From assembly GCA_930971385.1 (NCBI GenBank), contig CAKNGB010000006.1:1-64000 (forward strand): 64,000 nucleotides of DNA. The letters run 5' to 3'. Shown here piece by piece: positions 1-7,702 of the stretch. Every line of letters starts with the position of its first letter. Within the stretch, counting starts at the first letter, position 1. The notes under the pieces are model-generated. The model searched no databases, had not been told where the DNA came from, and saw only the letters and a list, made by a program, of their open reading frames with translations. The translations under genes and the position numbers were made by a program. This DNA is from an uncultured Clostridia bacterium. Its GTDB lineage: Bacteria; Bacillota; Clostridia; Christensenellales; UBA1242.

Positions 1-11
1 AAAATTCCTTC

Positions 12-73
12 CTAGTGGTTTTTATTTTGAGTGACCCCTTCGGGGTTCACTTCATAACTAGTGGATTTTTATT
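12..73. repeat. Direct repeat pair flanking a UUCG-capped hairpin
   Basis: The sequence CTAGTGG followed by a T-rich stretch ending in TTTTATT occurs at 12-26 and again at 58-73 with one inserted base. Between the copies, 30-51 folds into a hairpin: A30-A34 pairs with U47-U51, one mismatch follows, then CCC pairs with GGG closing a C(UUCG)G tetraloop. A T-rich stretch follows the second copy. It may be the terminator of a gene left of the window or part of a small repeated element; one copy in the window cannot decide. Confidence 0.45.
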
Positions 74-129
74 ATATATTTTGCTTTTTTAATTTTTTCA
101 AAAAAATAGCAACTTTTTTAAATAATAAC

Positions 130-157
130 TTGACTTCTACCCCCCCCGTGTTATACT
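130..157 (+). promoter_or_regulatory. Promoter with C8 tract in spacer
   Basis: TTGACT (130-135) and TATACT (152-157) are separated by 16 bp containing eight consecutive C residues (140-147), followed by GTGT just before the -10. The predicted start of transcription (about 164) falls on the Shine-Dalgarno GGAGGG (164-169), giving an RNA leader of only about 11 nt before the ATG at 175. The same architecture recurs at 33963-33990. Confidence 0.75.
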
Positions 158-174
158 GACAGTGGAGGGATAAA

Positions 175-501
175 ATGGAAAATCAAAATAATGAAATTGA
201 TTTGGCGAGCGAATTAAAAAAATTTAATGATTCTATGTTGCCATTCTTAAAAAGTTTGGATGCTGAAATGAAACAATTAAAGATGACTGTGCAAGGACTG
301 CAAGAAGAAAACCACCGCTTATCCAAATCAGTAGAAAAATTAAGAGAAGAAAAACAACAATTAAGTAGTGAAATTGATGTTTTGCAAAATGAAAGAAGAA
401 AGTTTGATGGTTCTTGCATTTTGCTTGGTGCCGAAAATAAAGCATTAGAGAAAAATGTTGGAAAACTACATGAAATGAATTTTGAAAGAGGCAGATACTA
501 A
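175..501 (+). CDS. Small cytosolic coiled-coil protein, unknown function
   Basis: A 108-residue protein with no signal peptide or membrane segment. Residues from about 25 to 100 form an almost uninterrupted Lys/Glu/Leu-rich heptad pattern, so it is probably a homo-oligomeric coiled coil. I do not recognise a family. SD GGAGGG lies 5 nt before the ATG. It stands alone, facing ppdK across a bidirectional terminator. Its promoter carries the C8-tract spacer shared with the lipoprotein gene at 34010, so the two may be co-regulated or may switch by tract-length change. Function unknown; the coding call is supported by promoter, SD and terminator. Confidence 0.7.
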   Translation: MENQNNEIDLASELKKFNDSMLPFLKSLDAEMKQLKMTVQGLQEENHRLSKSVEKLREEKQQLSSEIDVLQNERRKFDGSCILLGAENKALEKNVGKLHEMNFERGRY

Positions 502-520
502 AATTTTTATTAAATTATAA

Positions 521-552
521 AATCAACTCTATAATTAGAGTTGATTTTTTTT
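521..552. terminator. Bidirectional intrinsic terminator
   Basis: A perfect 11-bp stem (AATCAACTCTA / TAGAGTTGATT) with a TAAT loop is followed by eight T on the + strand and preceded by AAAA. It sits between the convergent coiled-coil gene and ppdK and can serve both. Confidence 0.85.
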
Positions 553-579
553 GATTATTTGCAAGTATGCAAATTTTGT

Positions 580-3207
580 CTATTTTTTTCTTGGATATTT
601 GATGTTTGCTTGAGCAGCAGCAAGGCGTGCGATTGGCACACGGTATGGTGAGCAAGAAACATAGTTAAGTCCAATTCTGTGGCAGAATTCAACTGATGAT
701 GGGTCACCACCATGTTCACCACAAATTCCAAGTTTAATGTCTGGACGAGTGCTTCTTCCAAGTTCAGCAGCAATTCTCACAAGTTTGCCAACGCCGTTTT
801 GGTCAAGACGAGCGAATGGATCACTTTCAAAAATCTTCTTCTCGTAATATACTTCAAGGAATTTTCCAGCGTCATCACGAGAAAAACCGTAAGTCATTTG
901 AGTTAAATCGTTTGTTCCAAATGAGAAGAATTCAGCATATTTTGCAATTTGGTCAGCAGTGATAGCAGCACGAGGAATTTCAATCATAGTTCCAACTTTA
1001 TAGTGCATATCAACTTTCTTTTCTGCCAAAATCTTGTCAGCAGTTTCTGTGACAATATCTTTAACATACTTAAATTCTTTGCTGTCGCAAGTGAGTGGAA
1101 TCATAATTTCAGGAACAACTGTGAAGCCTTCCTCTTTTTCCACTTCAATAGCCGCTGTGATAACAGCCTCAGTTTGCATTCTTGCAATTTCTGGATATGT
1201 GACAGCAAGTCTAAGTCCACGATGACCCATCATTGGGTTAAATTCATGTAAACTTTCAACAGTTGCTTTCAAAGTTTCAAAAGAAAGTTTCATTTCTTTT
1301 GCAAGTGCTCTGATTTCATCGTCCTCATGAGGCAAGAACTCGTGAAGAGGTGGATCCAAGAAACGAATGGTCACTGGACGACCTTTCATTGCTTTGAAGA
1401 TACCCTTAAAGTCTTTCTTCTGCATTGGAAGAAGTTTTTTAAGTGCTTTTTCTCTTTCAGCAGTGGTGGAAGAAACAATCATTTCTCTAACTGCTGGAAT
1501 TCTGTCTGCTTCAAAGAACATATGTTCAGTTCTGCAAAGACCTACGCCCTCTGCGCCAAAGGAGAAAGCAACAGAAGCGTCGCGTGGGTTATCAGCGTTT
1601 GTTCTTATGCTGAGTTTTCTATATTTATCAGCCCATTCCATGATTGTGGCAAACTCGCCAACAATCTTAGCAGGTTCTGTGTTGATTGCGCCGTCGTAAA
1701 TTTTACCTGTTGAGCCATCGAAGGAAATTACGTCGCCTTCTTTATAGGTCTTTCCGCCAAGAGTGAAACTCTTTCCGTCGTCAGCAAATTTAAGAGCAGA
1801 GCAACCTGCAACACAGCAAGTTCCCATACCTCTTGCAACAACGGCAGCGTGAGAAGTCATTCCTCCACGGGCTGTCAAGATACCTTGAGAAGCAGCCATA
1901 CCTTCAATATCTTCTGGAGAAGTTTCCAAACGAACAAGCACAACCTTTTCCTTCTTGCCTTGCTCCTTAGCCTTTTCAGCAGTAAAGCAAATCTTACCAC
2001 TTGCAGCACCTGGAGAAGCAGGAAGAGCCTCGCCAATTACTTTTGCTTTCTTAACAGCACTTTCGTCAAAAGTTGGGTGCAAAAGTGCGTCAAGTTGTTT
2101 TGGATCGATCATAAGAAGAGCATCTTTTTCAGAAATCTTGCCCTCTTTCACAAGGTCAACGGCAATTTTAAGAGCAGCCTTAGCAGTTCTCTTACCATTC
2201 CTTGTTTGAAGCATATAGAGTTTTCCTCTTTCGATTGTGAACTCCATGTCTTGCATATCTTTATAGTGGTTTTCAAGTTTTGTGGCAATAGCAACAAATT
2301 CCTTGTAAACTTCTGGGTTTTGTTCTTCAAGTTTAGCGATTGGTTGAGGAGTTCTAATTCCTGCAACAACATCTTCGCCTTGTGCGTTCATAAGATATTC
2401 GCCATAAAGTGCGTTTTCGCCAGTTGCTGGGTTTCTTGTGAAAGCAACGCCAGTGCCAGAGTCTTCACCCATATTACCGAACACCATGGATTGAACGTTA
2501 ACGGCAGTTCCCCAGTTATATGGAATGTCGTGCATTCTTCTATATACATTTGCTCTTTCGTTATCCCAAGATCTGAACACAGCCTTAACTGCTTCGATGA
2601 GTTGGACTTTTGGATCTTGTGGGAATTCCTCTTTTTGACCTTCTTTATAGAGTTTCTTAAAGAGTTTAACAATTTCTTTTAAGTCCTCAGCGGTGAGGTC
2701 TTTATCAAATTTAACACCCTTTTTCTCTTTGATTTGGTCTAAAATTCTTTCATACTTAGATTTATCTTGTTGCATAACAACATCGCTGAACATTTGGATA
2801 AATCTGCGATATGAGTCATATGCAAAACGAGGATTGTTTGTTAAGTTTGCTAAACCTTCAACAACTTCGTCGTTAAGACCAAGGTTCAAAATTGTGTCCA
2901 TCATTCCAGGCATGGAAACTCTTGCGCCAGAACGAACGGAAACAAGAAGTGGATTTGACGCATCACCAAATTTTTTGCCAGTCATCTTTTCGATTTGAGC
3001 AAGTTTTTGATAGATTTGCTCAATGATGCCGTCATTGATTTTTCTTCCATCTTCGTAATATTTTGTGCAGGCTTCAGTTGTGATTGTGAAACCTTGAGGA
3101 ACAGGTAAGCCGATTTTGGTCATTTCAGCAAGGTTAGCACCCTTTCCGCCGAAAAGTGCTTTGTTATTACCTTTAGCCTCTTTAAAAAGATAAACATACT
3201 TTTTCAT
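580..3207 (-). CDS. ppdK: Pyruvate, phosphate dikinase
   Basis: An 875-residue enzyme interconverting pyruvate, ATP and phosphate with PEP, AMP and PPi in the cytoplasm. The N-terminal nucleotide-binding domain begins with FGGKGANLAEM. The swivelling phosphohistidine domain shows GGMTSHAAVVARGMG near residue 450, where the His carries phosphate. The C-terminal PEP/pyruvate TIM barrel contains SFGTNDLTQM and GICGEHGGDP, the latter with the catalytic Cys. Length matches the family (about 875). In anaerobic Clostridia it commonly works in glycolysis in the PPi-dependent direction. Start chosen at SD AAGGAG, 6 nt upstream. Monocistronic, with its own promoter at 3235-3264. Confidence 0.98.
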   Translation of the reverse strand: MKKYVYLFKEAKGNNKALFGGKGANLAEMTKIGLPVPQGFTITTEACTKYYEDGRKINDGIIEQIYQKLAQIEKMTGKKFGDASNPLLVSVRSGARVSMPGMMDTILNLGLNDEVVEGLANLTNNPRFAYDSYRRFIQMFSDVVMQQDKSKYERILDQIKEKKGVKFDKDLTAEDLKEIVKLFKKLYKEGQKEEFPQDPKVQLIEAVKAVFRSWDNERANVYRRMHDIPYNWGTAVNVQSMVFGNMGEDSGTGVAFTRNPATGENALYGEYLMNAQGEDVVAGIRTPQPIAKLEEQNPEVYKEFVAIATKLENHYKDMQDMEFTIERGKLYMLQTRNGKRTAKAALKIAVDLVKEGKISEKDALLMIDPKQLDALLHPTFDESAVKKAKVIGEALPASPGAASGKICFTAEKAKEQGKKEKVVLVRLETSPEDIEGMAASQGILTARGGMTSHAAVVARGMGTCCVAGCSALKFADDGKSFTLGGKTYKEGDVISFDGSTGKIYDGAINTEPAKIVGEFATIMEWADKYRKLSIRTNADNPRDASVAFSFGAEGVGLCRTEHMFFEADRIPAVREMIVSSTTAEREKALKKLLPMQKKDFKGIFKAMKGRPVTIRFLDPPLHEFLPHEDDEIRALAKEMKLSFETLKATVESLHEFNPMMGHRGLRLAVTYPEIARMQTEAVITAAIEVEKEEGFTVVPEIMIPLTCDSKEFKYVKDIVTETADKILAEKKVDMHYKVGTMIEIPRAAITADQIAKYAEFFSFGTNDLTQMTYGFSRDDAGKFLEVYYEKKIFESDPFARLDQNGVGKLVRIAAELGRSTRPDIKLGICGEHGGDPSSVEFCHRIGLNYVSCSPYRVPIARLAAAQANIKYPRKK

Positions 3208-3234
3208 AATTTCTCCTTTATTTGTATCGCTTTA

Positions 3235-3264
3235 ATTATACAAAAAAATATAACGAAAAGGCAA
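3235..3264 (-). promoter_or_regulatory. ppdK promoter
   Basis: Reading the minus strand, TTGCCT (3259-3264), an 18-bp spacer and a perfect TATAAT (3235-3240) precede the SD and ATG at 3207, with a leader of about 20 nt. Confidence 0.7.
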
Positions 3265-3343
3265 ACAATTTCGCTATATTTTCAAAAAAATTTAATGATT
3301 TTTTCATATATATTGTAAATTTATTTTTTGATTACCCAAATTT

Positions 3344-3928
3344 TCAAGTTTCCACGCTGTTTTCAATGTAATTTAAAATTTCCTCTTTTCCCAGCATTGT
3401 TTCGCTGGAATATGGAAAGATGAGTTCTTTTCTTGTGGACAGCGCTTTGGCAATTTTCGAAAGACTTTGTGGGATTTTGCTTTTGGCAAGTTTATCCACT
3501 TTTGTGGCTATGATGATGTATGGAATTTGATAGTGATTTAAAAACTCAATCATCATTTTGTCAAGTTCTGTTGGCGTGTGACGGCAATCGATAAGCACAA
3601 ACACCGTTTTTAAAAGTTGGGAATTAAGAAGATATTTTTCCATAAGACCCGCCCAGTTTGCGATGTGGTGCTGACCTGTTTTTGCATATCCATAGCCGGG
3701 CAAATCAACAAACTTGAACTTATTATTGATAAGAAAATAGTTTATCATTTTGGTAAGCCCAGGAGTTGAGGATGTTTTTGCCAAATTTTTCCTGCCCGTT
3801 AAAGAGTTAATGAGAGAACTTTTTCCCACATTACTCCTGCCCACGAACGCGAACTCCACCAAATCGTCGTTTAAAATGTTTTTTTCGTCGACAACGCTTG
3901 TTAAATATTTCGCACTTAAAATTTTCAT
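3344..3928 (-). CDS. engB: Ribosome biogenesis GTPase YsxC/EngB
   Basis: A 194-residue TRAFAC-class GTPase required for late assembly of the 50S subunit. Motifs: G1 GRSNVGKSSLIN, G2 region TSSTPGLT, G3 DLPGYGYAK, G4 TKVDK, G5 near SSE. The open frame extends 44 codons further upstream, but family members begin just before the G1 motif, as MKILSAKY does here, so the ATG at 3928 is chosen. No SD precedes it. Instead, TATAAT lies exactly 6 nt before the ATG with a TTGAAA box 17 bp further upstream, predicting a leaderless mRNA. Divergent from gtrA. Confidence 0.95.
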   Translation of the reverse strand: MKILSAKYLTSVVDEKNILNDDLVEFAFVGRSNVGKSSLINSLTGRKNLAKTSSTPGLTKMINYFLINNKFKFVDLPGYGYAKTGQHHIANWAGLMEKYLLNSQLLKTVFVLIDCRHTPTELDKMMIEFLNHYQIPYIIIATKVDKLAKSKIPQSLSKIAKALSTRKELIFPYSSETMLGKEEILNYIENSVET

Positions 3929-3934
3929 ATTTTT

Positions 3935-3963
3935 ATTATACCTTATATAAAAGAAAATTTCAA
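3935..3963 (-). promoter_or_regulatory. engB promoter, predicted leaderless start
   Basis: On the minus strand TTGAAA (3958-3963), 17-bp spacer, TATAAT (3935-3940), 6 nt, then ATG at 3928. The expected +1 is the A of the start codon. Confidence 0.7.
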
Positions 3964-4006
3964 TTATATTTCGCAAAAGTTTTTGGGAAAATATGGTTAA
4001 AATTAT

Positions 4007-4035
4007 TTTACAAATTTTGAAATAAACGCTATAAT
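4007..4035 (+). promoter_or_regulatory. gtrA promoter, predicted leaderless start
   Basis: TTTACA (4007-4012), 17-bp spacer, TATAAT (4030-4035), then 7 nt to the ATG at 4043. There is no SD, so the RNA probably begins at or next to the start codon. Confidence 0.7.
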
Positions 4036-4042
4036 ATTTTTC

Positions 4043-4498
4043 ATGAAGAATTTTTGGCAAGTTGTTAAGTTCACATTATTTTCCATTTCGGCTGGCATAA
4101 TTCAAATTGGCACTTTCTCGCTGTTTGACTATGTTTTTCATTGGGATTATTGGGTGGCTTACATCATCTCGCTTGTGTTGTCGGTTATTTGGAATTTCAC
4201 CTTCAACCGCCGTTTCACATTTAAAAGCGCAAAAAATGTCCCTCTTGCCATGTCGCTTGTAGCGTTATATTATCTTGTTTTCACGCCTCTTTCAACACTT
4301 TGGGGAAATGCGATGGAAGGCGCTGGCGTGCCAGATATTCTTGTGACCGCCTTTTCCATGATTGTTAATTTTGTCACAGAATTTCTATACCAAAAGTTTG
4401 TTATCTATCGCGGAAACGAGAACACAAACGACCTTGCTCTTTCCGACGACGAAAAATCTTATCAACTTATTTTAAAAACAATAAAAAAGAAATTATAA
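4043..4498 (+). CDS. GtrA-like membrane protein
   Basis: A 151-residue integral membrane protein of the GtrA family with four predicted helices (about residues 8-30, 37-55, 70-90 and 98-118), the family signature WNFTFNRRFTF after the second helix and a matching YQKFVIYR after the fourth. GtrA proteins act in the transfer of undecaprenyl- or dolichyl-linked sugars across the cytoplasmic membrane for cell-surface glycosylation; the substrate here is unknown. The last 25 residues are a charged cytosolic tail. Monocistronic; predicted to be translated from a leaderless mRNA. Confidence 0.88.
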   Translation: MKNFWQVVKFTLFSISAGIIQIGTFSLFDYVFHWDYWVAYIISLVLSVIWNFTFNRRFTFKSAKNVPLAMSLVALYYLVFTPLSTLWGNAMEGAGVPDILVTAFSMIVNFVTEFLYQKFVIYRGNENTNDLALSDDEKSYQLILKTIKKKL

Positions 4499-4591
4499 TA
4501 ATTTACTATATAATAAAAGAAAAGAGCTTTTTTTCTATTTTCGTTTGAAATTAATTGCGTGTGAGAAAAATGTGTATCCAGTTATTCCTAT

Positions 4592-4712
4592 GCGGGCAAA
4601 CTGGGCGAAAGTCCATGCAAGGCATGGGCACGCGAAGCGTGCTGGCTTTTTGCATGAAAACAAATCCTATTTTTATCCTTGCCCGTCACTGCAAAAAGCC
4701 ACTTTCGCCCGC
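4592..4712. other. Structured intergenic element: four-way junction with possible pseudoknot
   Basis: Four perfect helices are packed almost without linkers. The outer stem is 4603-4612 with 4701-4710 (10 bp, GGGCGAAAGT). Hairpin A is 4613-4618 with 4622-4627 (CCATGC, loop AAG). Hairpin B is 4628-4633 with 4637-4642 (GCACGC, loop GAA). Arm C is 4644-4654 with 4690-4700 (11 bp, GGCTTTTTGCA) around a 35-nt loop. In addition CGGGCAA at 4593-4599 can pair with TTGCCCG at 4679-4685 inside the arm C loop (7 bp). The element is far more GC-rich than its surroundings and ends one base short of the stop codon of the acyltransferase gene. It could be an RNA or a palindromic mobile element; the transcribed strand is unknown. 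Confidence 0.7.
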
Positions 4713-4713
4713 T

Positions 4714-5541
4714 CTACGCCTCTTCCTTTTCCTCTACTTTTTTCTCTTCCTTCTCGTCGTCAAAACCGCAGTCGTTGTTTTCATACCACTCTTTATTAGT
4801 TTTCACATACCACTCTTGTGTTCGCGAAAGAAGTTCGTTTATCTCAGCCTTTTCGTTTTCCAAAGTTTTGTTGGCATAAAGAGGTTCGCCAATAGTGTAA
4901 TTTAGATAATACTTAAATTTTCCGTTTCGCTTTTTCTTACGCCTAAAAGTGACAAGAATTGGTAAAACTGGCACAGCGTTTTTAACTGCAGTTGAGAATG
5001 CTCCTTTTTTGAAAGGTCTAATCTCTCGATAATATGGCCAAAGCGAGCCTTCTGGATTAAACATAACTGGCTTTTTCTTCTTTTTCAAGATATATGAAAC
5101 ATCCTCGTTAAATTTTTTCATGCCAGAAAGCGAGGATGCTGGAATTGGCATTCCACAAAGTGACCTAAGGAAAAAGCCTGTGAACCTGCGCCTAATGTTA
5201 TTTTCCAAAGTGGTGTAATATATCATTCTTTCTGGAAAGACATTAGAGCAACAACAAACATCATCGAGCACATGCACATGAGAGCAAGTTATCACATACC
5301 CCTGCCCGCGCAATTTCTTTTTGTTTTCATGCCCTATTATTTCGATATGATATTTCAAATACGCAACAGGGTTAAACACACAAACGGCAAAAGTGCGGAA
5401 AAATCCCGCCCAAAGCCTGAATGGAAGCCTTGGATAGAAATGATAGTTTTCATCAAACTTAAGTTTTCTTTTACCCTTAACAAGTTTACGATTATGAGCG
5501 TGCAAATCGTCTGGGCGTTCAATTCCGTCTTTATCAATCAT
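4714..5541 (-). CDS. PlsC-type lysophospholipid/glycerophosphate acyltransferase
   Basis: A 275-residue acyltransferase of the PlsC/LPLAT family, expected to acylate lysophosphatidate or a related lipid at the inner membrane face. The HX4D catalytic motif is SHVHVLDDV (near residue 88) and the glycerophosphate-binding motif is NPEGSLWPYYR (near residue 160). A hydrophobic segment at about 42-62 may associate with the membrane. The C-terminus is a run of Lys/Glu codons. Start is set by AAGGAG upstream of MIDKDGIE. Divergent from glmM; the structured element abuts its stop codon. Exact acyl acceptor unknown. Confidence 0.88.
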   Translation of the reverse strand: MIDKDGIERPDDLHAHNRKLVKGKRKLKFDENYHFYPRLPFRLWAGFFRTFAVCVFNPVAYLKYHIEIIGHENKKKLRGQGYVITCSHVHVLDDVCCCSNVFPERMIYYTTLENNIRRRFTGFFLRSLCGMPIPASSLSGMKKFNEDVSYILKKKKKPVMFNPEGSLWPYYREIRPFKKGAFSTAVKNAVPVLPILVTFRRKKKRNGKFKYYLNYTIGEPLYANKTLENEKAEINELLSRTQEWYVKTNKEWYENNDCGFDDEKEEKKVEEKEEA

Positions 5542-5604
5542 GTTAATCTCCTTAGTGTTAACCTTTTAAAACTCCAAAACATAATTAAGAAAATAGGAGT
5601 TTTT

Positions 5605-6903
5605 ATGGCAAATTTCTTTGGAACAGATGGAATTCGAGGTGTGTTCGGCAAAACCTTGACCCCTTCTCTTGCCATCAATGTTGGCAATGCTTTAACAATG
5701 GTGAGGCACAATCCTCGCATAATCATTGGTGCTGACACACGCATATCCTCAGACATTTTGAAGTGTGCCGTGGCAATTGGTGTGATGACTGGTGGTGGAA
5801 GTGTTGTGGACACTGGAATTGTTCCAACCGCTTGCATTTCGTATCTCACAAAGAAGTTCCACTTCGATTTTGGTGTGATGATTTCCGCCTCTCATAATCC
5901 AAGCATATACAACGGCATTAAAGTTTTCAAATCTAACGGTCAAAAGATGAACGACGAGGAAGAAGCGGAACTTGAAAGTTATTTTGGAAACAATTTTGAA
6001 GCAAGCATTTATGGCAGTTACAGGCAAAAGAATTTAACAAAGCACTACATAGATTTTCTAATAAATTCCTCCGAATTTGACTTAAATGGTGTTAAAATTT
6101 GCCTTGATTTAAGCAATGGCTCCGCCTACCACATCGCCCCGCTTGTGTTTTCAAAACTTGGTGCAACGGTTTTCAAGACTGGCGCAAAAAACAACGGACT
6201 TTTAATCAACGACAAATGTGGAAGTTTGTTTATTGAACACCTTGTGCAATTTGTTAAACTTAAAAATGCCGATGTTGGTTTTGCGTTTGACGGCGACGCC
6301 GACCGCCTTATTGCCGTGGACGCAAGTGGAGAGGTTTTTGACGGCGACAAAATCTTGTATATCCTTGCAAAAAAGATGAAGAAGGACGGCTCACTTTTTG
6401 CTAACACAGTTGTTGGCACAAGCCACACCAACAGTGGAATTATGACTGCACTTGGCAGAAACAAAATCAACTTAATTCGCACGGATATTGGCGATAAGTA
6501 TGTTATCGACGCCATGCAAAAAATGAATTTGAGTTTGGGTGGAGAGCAGTCTGGTCACATCATTCTTCGCGACAAAATTTCCACTGGCGACGGCATTTTA
6601 ACCGCCATTAGTGTTATGAACGCCATGCGCGGAGAAAAATCTTCGCTGTCTAATCTTTTTGATGCACAACTTCTTCCTCAAGCAAATTTAGATGTTGTTG
6701 TGAAAGATAAGATTAAGGTTATAAACAACGATGATTTACGCCAGCTTCTTTCCAACATCTCCTGCGCAATCTCTCCAAGTGGCAGAGTTTTGGTGCGTGC
6801 AAGTGGCACCGAGAATAAGATAAGAATAATGGTGGAGCACACAAGTTTAGCAAAAGCGAAAAAACTTGCCAAAGAAATTAAAAGTTTAGTGATTAAGATT
6901 TAG
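5605..6903 (+). CDS. glmM: Phosphoglucosamine mutase
   Basis: A 432-residue alpha-D-phosphohexomutase converting glucosamine-6-phosphate to glucosamine-1-phosphate for UDP-GlcNAc, peptidoglycan and teichoic acid synthesis. Visible motifs: N-terminal FGTDGIRGVFG, phosphoserine loop ISASHNPS, metal-binding DGDADR, sugar-binding GGEQSGH and the C-terminal phosphate-binding RASGTENKIR. The frame is open far upstream, but the ATG at 5605 with SD TAGGAG and the canonical GlmM N-terminus fixes the start. Its 3' end overlaps the convergent MarR gene by 11 bp. Confidence 0.97.
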   Translation: MANFFGTDGIRGVFGKTLTPSLAINVGNALTMVRHNPRIIIGADTRISSDILKCAVAIGVMTGGGSVVDTGIVPTACISYLTKKFHFDFGVMISASHNPSIYNGIKVFKSNGQKMNDEEEAELESYFGNNFEASIYGSYRQKNLTKHYIDFLINSSEFDLNGVKICLDLSNGSAYHIAPLVFSKLGATVFKTGAKNNGLLINDKCGSLFIEHLVQFVKLKNADVGFAFDGDADRLIAVDASGEVFDGDKILYILAKKMKKDGSLFANTVVGTSHTNSGIMTALGRNKINLIRTDIGDKYVIDAMQKMNLSLGGEQSGHIILRDKISTGDGILTAISVMNAMRGEKSSLSNLFDAQLLPQANLDVVVKDKIKVINNDDLRQLLSNISCAISPSGRVLVRASGTENKIRIMVEHTSLAKAKKLAKEIKSLVIKI

Positions 6904-7354
6904 CCTTCTTTTTCTTCTTAATAGGTTTAAAAACCTTATCGATTAAAACATCAAGCACATTGTCGATTTTCTTAACATCCTCTTTTTCCAAAGATTTTTC
7001 GATGTTGTTCAAAATAACTTCGCCATAGTTTGCTTTGCTGTCGTAGAACTTAAAGAATTTGTCGGTTGGAGTGAGCCTATATTCACGCCCGTCGCTTTTA
7101 CTTCTCTTTTTCTCTAAATACCCCTTTTTGATGAGTTGTTTAACCTTATAAGTAGCGTTTGGCGAGGAGATTTCAAGAAAATCTGCAAATTCAGAAATCG
7201 TTGGATTGCCAAGTAGGTAAACACATTCCAAGCAGAAATATTCGGATGACGAAAGGCTGTCGTCCGTTTTATCTTTAAGCCCCTTGAAAACATTTTGATA
7301 AATCATCAATTTAAAGTTTTTGTAGATGCAATCTAATTTGTTTTTTGTTCTCAT
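6893..7354 (-). CDS. MarR-family transcriptional regulator
   Basis: A 153-residue winged-helix regulator. The recognition region ISEFADFLEISSPNATYKVK (residues about 54-73) and the wing YLEKKRSKSDGREYRLT (about 78-95) are typical of MarR proteins; flanking helices form the dimer interface. The tail is Lys-rich. SD GAGGTG precedes the ATG. It stands alone, convergent with glmM and upstream of no obvious target, so the ligand and regulon cannot be inferred. Confidence 0.88.
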   Translation of the reverse strand: MRTKNKLDCIYKNFKLMIYQNVFKGLKDKTDDSLSSSEYFCLECVYLLGNPTISEFADFLEISSPNATYKVKQLIKKGYLEKKRSKSDGREYRLTPTDKFFKFYDSKANYGEVILNNIEKSLEKEDVKKIDNVLDVLIDKVFKPIKKKKKAKS

Positions 7355-7566
7355 ATTTTCACCTCGTATTGCAAAATTATATCACAAATTAAGGTCAAAA
7401 GCAAAGCATTTAAAAAAATATTTGCAATTTTTTAAATATCTTCGTTCTCCTCATATTTGCATGATTATATACAATCTTAATTTAAAAATAGATAAAAATT
7501 TTTAATTTTTCTTTTTAAAATAAATTTGCAGAAAATAAACAAATTTTTTATTTTAATCAAAAATTC

Positions 7567-7595
7567 TTGATTTTCAAATTTTAATGTGCTATAAT
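7567..7595 (+). promoter_or_regulatory. tRNA-Glu promoter
   Basis: TTGATT (7567-7572), 17-bp spacer, TATAAT (7590-7595), placing transcription start about 6 nt before the mature tRNA. Confidence 0.75.
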
Positions 7596-7607
7596 ACTTG
7601 ATGTCTT

Positions 7608-7682
7608 GGTCCCATGGTCAAGCGGTTAAGACGTAGCCCTCTCACGGCTGAATCAGGGGTTCGAGTCCCCTTGGGATCACCA
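7608..7682 (+). tRNA. tRNA-Glu (anticodon CTC)
   Basis: A 75-nt tRNA with encoded CCA. The acceptor GGTCCCA pairs with TGGGATC, the D arm is GGTC/GAC, the anticodon stem TAGCC/GGCTG encloses loop CTCTCAC with anticodon CTC at positions 34-36, and the T arm is AGGGG/CCCCT around TTCGAGT. It reads GAG. It is a single gene with its own promoter and a terminator hairpin at 7745-7775. Confidence 0.95.
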
Positions 7683-7702
7683 AAATTGGCAAAAAGGTAA
7701 AA

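Noticed and set aside
4545..4905. Open frames of 84 and 116 codons on the + strand
   Set aside because: They run through the structured element and then antisense to the acyltransferase C-terminus; composition is not protein-like and no SD is present.
5542..5604. Riboswitch or ribozyme ahead of glmM
   Set aside because: The 63-bp gap is too short and shows no recognisable structure.
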